A stretch of 30,661 bases of DNA from PWQG01 sp051747985 (GTDB lineage Bacteria > Pseudomonadota > Gammaproteobacteria > Pseudomonadales > Pseudohongiellaceae). Positions 24,432-30,661 of the stretch are shown in pieces. The DNA is taken from assembly GCA_051747985.1 (NCBI GenBank), contig JBNJGU010000010.1, positions 1 to 30,661 of the forward strand, in the 5' to 3' direction. The notes under the pieces were generated by a model. The model was given only the letters and a program-made list of their open reading frames with translations, did not search any database and had not been told where the DNA came from. Position numbers and translations under genes: made by a program. Each line of letters begins with the position of its first letter. The first letter of the stretch is position 1.

Positions 24432-25350
24432 AGTCGTGCTGGATGCCACGTTGATCGCGCTACTGTTTGCCGCTGCCTACGGTGCACTACATGGTCGCCA
24501 CTCGGGCGCGGCCATTGCCCTGTTTGCCGGCTTCGGCATGGTCCTGGCCCTGGTCTGGGCACGACTGGGCGCGCCGGACCTGGCCCTTGCGGAAGCGGCG
24601 ATCGGTGCCGGTCTCACTTCAGCCCTTCTGCTCCGTGCCGCCTCGATCACCACAGACGATGTGGTCCGCGTCGCGACACCACGGCTGATGCTTTCCTGGT
24701 GCTTTGTGGCGATCGTGTTTCTCTGGCTGGCCATACAGGTACTGACGTTGACCGCAACAGACTCGGGAGCCGACCTGACCGGCATGGTCAATGACCGGCT
24801 GTCGGACAGCGGCGTGACGCATCCGGTCACCGCCGTACTGCTCAACTTCCGGGCCTGGGACACGCTGCTGGAGCTGCTGGTGTTGCTGCTGGCATTGCTC
24901 GGCTTCCGGCAGGTCGCCCGATTCAACCGCCATCCGTATGACGCCGACCGACACCCGACTCCCTGGCCATTGCTCAAGGCATGGTCCCGACTCCTCACCC
25001 CGTTGTTGGTGGTGACGGGCGGCTATCTGCTGTGGCGGGGAAGCAGCGCTCCGGGTGGCGCCTTTCAGGCCGGTGCGGTGCTGGCCACCGCCCTGGTGTT
25101 GCTGCGGCTGAGCGATCAATTACCTCCATTTCACTGGTCCCTGTGGCCAGTACGACTGGCTGCGCTGATCGGCACATTGCTGTTCATCACCGTGGCGATG
25201 GCAGGCCTCGTAGTGCACGACAACTGGCTGGAGTATTCCGCCAGTGACGCGAGTCTTTTGATACTGGTGATCGAAACGGTGGCCACCGTATCGATTGCCG
25301 TGACATTGGCCTTTCTGGTGGCCGGAGAAGAGGAGGACATCGCCCAGTGA
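24418..25350 (+). CDS. mrpB: Fused MrpA C-terminal (MbhD/MbhE-like) and MrpB subunit
   Basis: This 310-residue protein joins three modules. Residues about 1-80 are a DUF4040/MbhD domain ('LGAPDLALAEAAIGAGLT'), and 95-175 are an MbhE-like region ('HPVTAVLLNFRAWDTLLE'). In standard Mrp systems both belong to the C-terminus of MrpA. Residues 195-300 are MrpB ('YLLWRGSSAPGGAFQAGAVL', 'LEYSASDASLLILVIETVAT'). The NuoL-like N-terminal part of MrpA is missing here and is presumably supplied by one of the separate downstream subunits. Start ATG 24418 has AGGAG about 11 bases upstream; ATG 24424 is possible. Confidence 0.92.
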   Translation: MWMAEVVLDATLIALLFAAAYGALHGRHSGAAIALFAGFGMVLALVWARLGAPDLALAEAAIGAGLTSALLLRAASITTDDVVRVATPRLMLSWCFVAIVFLWLAIQVLTLTATDSGADLTGMVNDRLSDSGVTHPVTAVLLNFRAWDTLLELLVLLLALLGFRQVARFNRHPYDADRHPTPWPLLKAWSRLLTPLLVVTGGYLLWRGSSAPGGAFQAGAVLATALVLLRLSDQLPPFHWSLWPVRLAALIGTLLFITVAMAGLVVHDNWLEYSASDASLLILVIETVATVSIAVTLAFLVAGEEEDIAQ

Positions 25351-25631
25351 CTGACGTGACTCTCTACCTGCTCACTGGATCGGGACTTTTTGTGCTTGGC
25401 CTGCATGGGCTTTTGATACTACAGAGTCTTTTGCGCCGCATAATGGCAGTCAATCTGATGGGCAGCGGTGTGTTTCTGGTGATGACGGCGCTGGCGGCAC
25501 GACAGCCGGAACCGGATCCGGTGCTTCACGCACTGGTGGTCACGGGGCTGGTGGTCTCCATCAGCGCCACCGCATTGGCATTGCGACTGCACGGCGCGTT
25601 ACAACGGCATGGCGAGGATACCCCGAAGTGA
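25347..25631 (+). CDS. mrpC: Mrp-type antiporter subunit C (NuoK-like)
   Basis: This 94-residue membrane protein has three helices and is homologous to NuoK of complex I. 'LQSLLRRIMAVNLMGSGVFL' and 'PDPVLHALVVTGLVVSISAT' match the NuoK/MrpC pattern, including 'DPVxxALVLTxIVIxxxxTA'. GTG start, overlapping the upstream stop by four bases. Length is slightly below the usual 110. Confidence 0.94.
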   Translation: MTDVTLYLLTGSGLFVLGLHGLLILQSLLRRIMAVNLMGSGVFLVMTALAARQPEPDPVLHALVVTGLVVSISATALALRLHGALQRHGEDTPK

Positions 25632-27061
25632 TCGCGGCGCTCACCAGTCTGGCCTCTCCACTGGTCATGGGCCTTGTATTGTTGCTGGCAGGCCCGTGGC
25701 ATATCCGAAGATATGGAGGATACCTGACGCTATCGACGACGCTGATCAGTGGCATGACGGCATGGATCGCGTTACGGACCACACTGGATGATTCGCAACA
25801 ACAGATGCTGCTGGGAGGATGGGAAGAAGGTCTCGCCATACGCCTGGAGCTGACCTCCCTTTCAGCGCTTCTGTTATTGTTCACGGCACTGATCCACGGA
25901 CTGGTCGGACTGTATGCGCTGTTCTCGAGGCGTGGCGTAAGTCACGCCTACTGGCCACTGTCCTGCCTGCTGCATGCCACTCTCTGCGCGCTGTGGTTGT
26001 CCGGCGATCTGTTCAACCTGTATGTGACACTGGAGCTGTTGGGCCTGGTCTCCGTCGCTCTGCTGGCACAGTCCGGGCCCCGGGCCTGGCAACCAGCGTT
26101 CAACTACCTGCTTCTGTCTCTGGCCGCCTCGCTCTGCTATCTGCTGGGTGTGGCCATACTCTATGGTCAACACGGACTGCTGGACATCAGCCTGCTGGCT
26201 GATGTCACCAACAACGACGGTGCCACCCGACTGGCCCTGATGTTGATGACCGGTGGCCTGATGGTGAAGGCGGCCATGTGGCCATTGCACGGCTGGCTTC
26301 CCGCTGCCCATGCCAGCGCGCCCACGGCGGTCAGCGCATTGCTGTCGGCGTTGGTGGTCAAAGGACCGCTGTTCATCCTCTGGCGCCTGTGGAGCGAAGT
26401 GGCACCCATCGAGCTGGCGCAGCAGTCCGGACCGCTGTTCGCGGCAGCCGGCATTGCCGCCCTGATCGGTGGTGGATACTCGGCATTGCGCAGCCCCTAT
26501 ATCAAGACCATCGTGGCCTACTCGACCGTGGCGCAGCTCGGGTATGCCATGATGGCACTGGGACTGCTTCTGTCCTGGCAACACCCGCAGATGCATGTGG
26601 CTCTCTGGTTGTTTGTCATCGCCCATGGTCTGGCCAAGACGTCGATGTTCCTGGCGGCGGGAGAGATCCAGAACACGCTGGGCACCCGAAGAATCAGTGG
26701 GCTGCGCGGCGCCACGCAGACAGCACCGATCGCCATGTTCGCCTTTGCTGTCGCCGGCGGCAGCCTGATCGGGCTACCGCCCAGTGGTGGCTTTCTGTCT
26801 AAATGGGTGCTTCTTGGCCCCCTGCTTGCCGACCCGTGGAACTGGCCCTGGGCCGCGGGCATATTCCTGGGCACACTGGTATCCGCCGCCTATGTGTTCC
26901 GGGCCGTGTCCATGGCCTTCGATCGGGTACATATCAAGCGTACCAACCTTGATCCCGACTACCTCGCGCACTGGCTGGCCCTGCTGCCGGCGCTGCTGGT
27001 ATGGGCCATGGCATTGAGCGGAAACTGGCTGGTCCAATGGCTGGCGGGAGGCGCCATATGA
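25628..27061 (+). CDS. mrpD: Mrp-type antiporter subunit D (first NuoL/M/N-like subunit)
   Basis: This 477-residue proton/cation-translocating subunit has about 14 helices. The residues essential in this superfamily are present: TM5 glutamate E136 ('LYVTLELLGLV'), TM7 lysine K214 ('GGLMVKAAMWPLHGWLP'), K245 in TM8, K337 ('HGLAKTSM') and K392 ('GGFLSKW'). 'AHASAPTAVSALLSALVVKG' is a core signature. The start is GTG at 25628, overlapping mrpC by four bases. It is the most conventional MrpD of the three antiporter-like subunits. Confidence 0.95.
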   Translation: MIAALTSLASPLVMGLVLLLAGPWHIRRYGGYLTLSTTLISGMTAWIALRTTLDDSQQQMLLGGWEEGLAIRLELTSLSALLLLFTALIHGLVGLYALFSRRGVSHAYWPLSCLLHATLCALWLSGDLFNLYVTLELLGLVSVALLAQSGPRAWQPAFNYLLLSLAASLCYLLGVAILYGQHGLLDISLLADVTNNDGATRLALMLMTGGLMVKAAMWPLHGWLPAAHASAPTAVSALLSALVVKGPLFILWRLWSEVAPIELAQQSGPLFAAAGIAALIGGGYSALRSPYIKTIVAYSTVAQLGYAMMALGLLLSWQHPQMHVALWLFVIAHGLAKTSMFLAAGEIQNTLGTRRISGLRGATQTAPIAMFAFAVAGGSLIGLPPSGGFLSKWVLLGPLLADPWNWPWAAGIFLGTLVSAAYVFRAVSMAFDRVHIKRTNLDPDYLAHWLALLPALLVWAMALSGNWLVQWLAGGAI

Positions 27062-28569
27062 TTCCGCTGGAATGGAACAACCTTCTGCCCCTGCTGATCA
27101 TGCTCAGTTCACTCGTCCCCGGCCTGTTGATCTTCTCCACACGGGAGGAACAACAGACGCTGCGTACCGTATTGAACCTGTCTGGCGTGATCCTGAAGCT
27201 GTTGCTCGTGGCACTGATGCTGTATGGCGTCAGCCAGGGGCAGGAGTTCCGTTTTCAGCTGCCGTTCCTGGCACAGGCGCCGATGGTGCTGCACGGCGAC
27301 GCACTGTCGTTGCAGTTCATCACACTATCGGCGGTATTGTGGCTGGCCACCACCATTTACGCCATCGGCTACCTGGAGGACTCGCCGCTGCGCGCCCGTT
27401 TCTTCGGCTACTTCAGCCTTTGCGTCAGCGCCACCGTCGGCGTGGCACTGGCCGGCAATCTGGTCACTTTCCTGCTGTTCTATGAACTACTGACACTGGC
27501 CACCTTTCCGCTGGTGGTTCATCGCGGCACGCCGGAAGCCATCCGGGCCGGTCGGGTCTACCTGACGTACACGCTGGCCGGTGGAACGGTGCTGTTGATG
27601 GGCATCGCTCTGCTGCACTCGGTGCATGGCACACCGGATTTCACACCGGGCGGTTATCTGGACGACCCGGCATTGGACAACGCATTGGCATTGCGGGTCG
27701 CCTTCCTGGCAATGATTGCGGGACTGGGGGTAAAAGCCGCACTGGTACCATTGCACAGCTGGCTGCCGCGCGCGATGGTGGCTCCAGCCCCGGTAAGCGC
27801 GCTGTTGCATGCAGTGGCTGTGGTGAAGGCGGGAGCCTTTGGTATCATCCGTGTGGTATATGACGTGTTCGGCATCGAAATGTCAACGCGACTGTCCCTG
27901 ACACCGGTACTACTGGCACTGGCCGCCGTGACCATAGTGTATGGTTCCCTGCGAGCGCTGCAGCAGACAGATCTGAAGAAACGCCTTGCCTTTTCCACGG
28001 TAAGTCAGGTGTCGTACATAACACTCGGGGTGGCACTGGCGGGCCCGCTGGCGGCCATCGGCGGCGTAGTACACCTGGTGCACCAGGGACTGATGAAGAT
28101 CACCCTTTTCTTCTGTGCCGGTATTTTTGCTGAAACCCTGGGCATCCATGACATCCGGCAGATGAATGGCGTTGGCAGACGCATGCCCTGGACCATGACG
28201 GCTTTCACGGCCGGTGCCTTGGGCATGATCGGCGTACCACCGATGGCCGGCTTCATCAGCAAATGGTATCTCGGGATCGGAGCACTGCAGGCAGGACAGG
28301 ACTGGGTGCTGGCATTGCTGCTGTTGTCCGGCCTTCTGAATGCCGCCTATTTCCTGCCGGTGATCTATCGCGGCTGGTTCGGAGAGCCCTCCAGGGCGCA
28401 GTGGCAACGCCGGATCTGGCCGGGACAGAGGCTTGAGACACATTGGATGTTGCTGATTCCCGCCGTGTTCACGGCAGTGCTGGCACTTCTATCCGGCGTG
28501 TTCGCTGGCAGCCTGCCCAGCCCACTGGGTTGGACGGAAGTGATCATCACCAGGGAGTTCGCCCGATGA
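27058..28569 (+). CDS. Second NuoL/M/N-like antiporter subunit
   Basis: This 503-residue subunit has the full set of conserved charged residues: E143 in TM5 ('LLFYELLTLATFPLV'), K226 ('GLGVKAALVPLHSWLP'), K257 ('AVVKAGAFG'), K347 ('HQGLMKITLFF') and K402 ('FISKWYLG'). 'AMVAPAPVSALLHAVAVVKA' is the MrpA/NuoL-like form of the core motif, so this may take the place of the NuoL part of MrpA. The ATG overlaps the mrpD stop (ATGA). It probably contributes a separate ion path in the complex. Confidence 0.93.
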   Translation: MIPLEWNNLLPLLIMLSSLVPGLLIFSTREEQQTLRTVLNLSGVILKLLLVALMLYGVSQGQEFRFQLPFLAQAPMVLHGDALSLQFITLSAVLWLATTIYAIGYLEDSPLRARFFGYFSLCVSATVGVALAGNLVTFLLFYELLTLATFPLVVHRGTPEAIRAGRVYLTYTLAGGTVLLMGIALLHSVHGTPDFTPGGYLDDPALDNALALRVAFLAMIAGLGVKAALVPLHSWLPRAMVAPAPVSALLHAVAVVKAGAFGIIRVVYDVFGIEMSTRLSLTPVLLALAAVTIVYGSLRALQQTDLKKRLAFSTVSQVSYITLGVALAGPLAAIGGVVHLVHQGLMKITLFFCAGIFAETLGIHDIRQMNGVGRRMPWTMTAFTAGALGMIGVPPMAGFISKWYLGIGALQAGQDWVLALLLLSGLLNAAYFLPVIYRGWFGEPSRAQWQRRIWPGQRLETHWMLLIPAVFTAVLALLSGVFAGSLPSPLGWTEVIITREFAR

Positions 28570-30242
28570 GTCAAGTCTGGCTGTTGATACCCTCCGCTCC
28601 GCTGCTGGCGGCCCTGGTTTTGTTGTTATTCGGCCAGCGAGCCCGACATGTGCTGTGGCTGAGCGCATCACCCGCGCTGCTGATCGCGGCACTGCCGCCG
28701 GAAGTCCTGCAACCGGACTTTCTCTGGCCGGCCGCCAGTTGGGGTCTGGAGACCATGCTGCAACGAGGGCTGCTGGGCGGCAGCGCGCTGCTGTGGCTAT
28801 GCGCGGGGCTATTCAGCCTGTCCAGGTTGCAGGAGGATCCCCGGAGACTTGCCTATCAACAGTTCTGGTTGCTGAGCCTGAGCGGCAACCTGCTATGGCT
28901 GATCGCCGGCGACGCCCTGAGCTTCTATGTCGGTTTCTCCCTGATGAGCCTTGCCGCGTGCGGATTGATCGTGCATGAACGAACCACGCCATCCAGACAG
29001 GCGGCACGTCTGTATCTGCAGATCGCCATGACCGGTGAATTGCTGCTGTTCACCGGCATGATGCTGGCATGGCACGAATCCGGAGGCAGTTTTCTGTTCG
29101 CCACCTGGAGGGAGGCGCAGTTCAGCTCGCCCACTCTGCTCTGCCTGATCATCGGTCTGGGGCTCAAGGCCGGTTTCTGGCCATTGCATGTCTGGTTACC
29201 CCTGGCCCACCCGGTAGCGCCGGCTGGTGCCAGTGCCGTATTGTCAGGTGCCATGATCAAGGCCGGCATTGCCGGTCTGTGGTTGATGCTCCCCACCCAG
29301 AGTGTATTGTTACAACAATGGAGCCTGCCCCTGTTGTGGCTGGGGCTGACCGGCCTGTTCTATGGTGCCATGCTGGGTCTGCTGCGTCGCGATACCAAGG
29401 AAGCGCTGGCATTCTCCTCGGTCAGTCAGATGGGTTACCTCCTGTTGATCACCGCCATGGCCTGGCATGAACCGGAGATGCGTCCCGTGCTGATGACAGT
29501 AGTGACCCTCTATGCAGTCCATCACGGGTTTGCCAAGGGGTCCTTGTTCATGGCGGCGGAACTGCTGAAGACGGCGTGGCCCGGTCACATGGCAGCACGG
29601 CTGGCCCTGTCGGCCGGTCTGTTGCTGCCCGCCCTGGCAATCGGCGGCTTTCCCTTCACCAGTGGTGCAGCCGTCAAAACCGCATTGAAGGACCAGCTGG
29701 AACCCGCCGGGCTGGAGCACTACAGCCTTGTGCTGCAGTTCGGCGCGATCGCCTCCACCCTGATCATGCTGCGGGTTCTGTGGACGCTCCGTTCGCTGGC
29801 CACCAGTGCACCTGATGCCACGCCATCGCGATTCCGGTTGACCGGATGGGCGATACCCGCCAGTGCTTCGGTGTTGCTTCCCGTGCTGAACCCGACCATG
29901 CGGGATGCGCTGATGGACTCTTTGCCCCTGTACCGACTCCTGAATCTCACCTGGCCGGTACTGCTGGCCTTTGCACTGGCCCTGCCGGCCGTGATCCTGC
30001 AATGGCGACTTCCGGATGGGCTGGTCCGGCTACACTCGCCCGCTCTGTACGTGTCGCTCCGACTACGAAGGTGGCTGCAACGACCAGCCGCCGTGCCAGC
30101 ACCGGATCCCGAGCAACTGCCGCCGCGCAGAACCCGGGCACTGGAGCGACGCTGGAACCGTTGGTGGCCACACAATGCGATCAGCAGTACCATCTGGTTA
30201 CTGCTGGCCGTACTGCTGGTCGGCAGCCTGTTCATGAACTGA
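28566..30242 (+). CDS. Third NuoL/M/N-like antiporter subunit, lacking the TM5 glutamate
   Basis: This 558-residue polytopic subunit shows K201 ('GLGLKAGFWPLHVWLPLAHP'), K232 ('AMIKAGIAGLW'), K324 ('HHGFAKGSLF') and K371, so the TM7/TM8/TM12 lysines remain. At TM5, where the family has 'YxxxELxxL' with a catalytic Glu, the sequence is 'FYVGFSLMSLAACGL' with S125. The C-terminal third is longer, with a basic, proline-rich cytoplasmic loop ('APDPEQLPPRRTRALERRW') before a last helix at about 540-555. The ATG overlaps the second subunit stop (ATGA). It may be a structural or altered-coupling antiporter module. Confidence 0.92.
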   Translation: MSQVWLLIPSAPLLAALVLLLFGQRARHVLWLSASPALLIAALPPEVLQPDFLWPAASWGLETMLQRGLLGGSALLWLCAGLFSLSRLQEDPRRLAYQQFWLLSLSGNLLWLIAGDALSFYVGFSLMSLAACGLIVHERTTPSRQAARLYLQIAMTGELLLFTGMMLAWHESGGSFLFATWREAQFSSPTLLCLIIGLGLKAGFWPLHVWLPLAHPVAPAGASAVLSGAMIKAGIAGLWLMLPTQSVLLQQWSLPLLWLGLTGLFYGAMLGLLRRDTKEALAFSSVSQMGYLLLITAMAWHEPEMRPVLMTVVTLYAVHHGFAKGSLFMAAELLKTAWPGHMAARLALSAGLLLPALAIGGFPFTSGAAVKTALKDQLEPAGLEHYSLVLQFGAIASTLIMLRVLWTLRSLATSAPDATPSRFRLTGWAIPASASVLLPVLNPTMRDALMDSLPLYRLLNLTWPVLLAFALALPAVILQWRLPDGLVRLHSPALYVSLRLRRWLQRPAAVPAPDPEQLPPRRTRALERRWNRWWPHNAISSTIWLLLAVLLVGSLFMN

Positions 30243-30258
30243 TAAGAAGGCGATCTGC

Positions 30259-30661
30259 ATGGCGACACTGACGTTTCACGGCGCGGCACGGGAAGTGACC
30301 GGCTCCTGTCATCTGCTGGAATCACCAGCCACGGGCCGGGTACTGCTGGACTGCGGTATGCACCAGGGCGGTGATGCAGTCGAACGTGTTGGCGAGGAAA
30401 AATTCCCCTTCAATGCCTCCGAACTCGATGCCGTGATCCTGTCACACGGCCACCTGGATCACTCCGGACTGCTGCCGCTGCTCATCGCGGAAGGGTATCG
30501 GGGTCCCATTTACTGCACCGACGCCACCCGCGGGCTTCTCCGCATCCTGTTGGAAGACGCGTATGGTCTGTACGAACGTGACCTGGAACGGCAGAACCTG
30601 AAGCGCAAGCGCAGCGGCCGGCCGCTACTCAGTCCGACCTACACCGAACGCGACGTGGCCC
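30259..30661 (+). CDS. Metallo-beta-lactamase-fold hydrolase, probable beta-CASP RNase (partial)
   Basis: The first 134 residues are visible and the frame continues past the right edge. The start is 'MATLTFHGAAREVTGSCHLL', then 'LLDCGMHQGG' and the zinc-binding HxHxDH in 'AVILSHGHLDHSGLLPLL'. The opening strand and 'AAREVTGSCH' are typical of the beta-CASP (CPSF73/Ysh1-like) subgroup of RNA-processing exonucleases, as opposed to ordinary lactamases. The ribosome site AAGAAGG (30244-30250) is eight bases before the ATG. It starts 16 bases after the antiporter operon on the same strand, so it may be cotranscribed. A beta-CASP domain further on would confirm the subgroup. Confidence 0.88.
   Translation, partial: MATLTFHGAAREVTGSCHLLESPATGRVLLDCGMHQGGDAVERVGEEKFPFNASELDAVILSHGHLDHSGLLPLLIAEGYRGPIYCTDATRGLLRILLEDAYGLYERDLERQNLKRKRSGRPLLSPTYTERDVA

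Overview
The window looks like chromosomal DNA of a gammaproteobacterium, probably marine or halophilic. G+C is high, genes are tightly packed, and most neighbours overlap by ATGA or GTGA junctions. Three things point to this group: thiC diverging from tolC, as in Pseudomonas; a two-component pair matching the 'proteobacterial dedicated sortase system' family; and an Mrp-type cation/proton antiporter operon. I see no tRNA, rRNA, CRISPR array, insertion sequence or prophage. No gap between genes exceeds about 260 bases.

Layout: (1) 25-6867 is a stress-response region. An ECF sigma factor and its ChrR-type zinc anti-sigma factor lie on the minus strand. Diverging from them is a plus-strand run: an NTF2-like protein, a short-chain dehydrogenase, a DUF1365 protein, a cyclopropane-fatty-acid-synthase-like methyltransferase, a DUF2878 membrane protein, an exported protein of unknown family, and a DUF2889 protein. 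The divergent intergenic region holds a TGATCC-N18-TA element on each strand, which suggests that the sigma factor drives both its own operon and the lipid-modification operon. (2) 6827-9793 (minus) is a response regulator and histidine kinase of the PdsR/PdsS type, with no sortase in view. (3) 9998-12375 holds a glutathione S-transferase-like protein, a cytochrome c'-type protein and a convergent diheme cytochrome c. (4) 12414-17049 holds aroG-type DAHP synthase and thiC (minus), then tolC (plus). thiC has no visible TPP riboswitch.

(5) 17058-23249 (minus) reads as one six-gene operon: DUF2868 protein, DUF3482 GTPase, CIA30-family protein, O-acetylhomoserine sulfhydrylase, a small membrane protein and ferrochelatase. 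(6) 23339-30242 (plus) is an eight-gene antiporter operon in the order E-F-G-(A C-terminus fused to B)-C-D-D-D. It has three NuoL/M/N-like subunits instead of the usual two, and the third has lost the conserved TM5 glutamate. A metallo-beta-lactamase-fold protein, probably an RNase, follows 16 bases later and runs off the right edge.

The most interesting points are the paired ECF promoters and the unknown exported protein translationally coupled to that operon, the sortase-type sensor with a carbohydrate-binding-like periplasmic domain but no sortase nearby, thiC without its riboswitch, and the remodelled Mrp complex. All calls rest on reading the sequence and on recalled family features. No database search was run.
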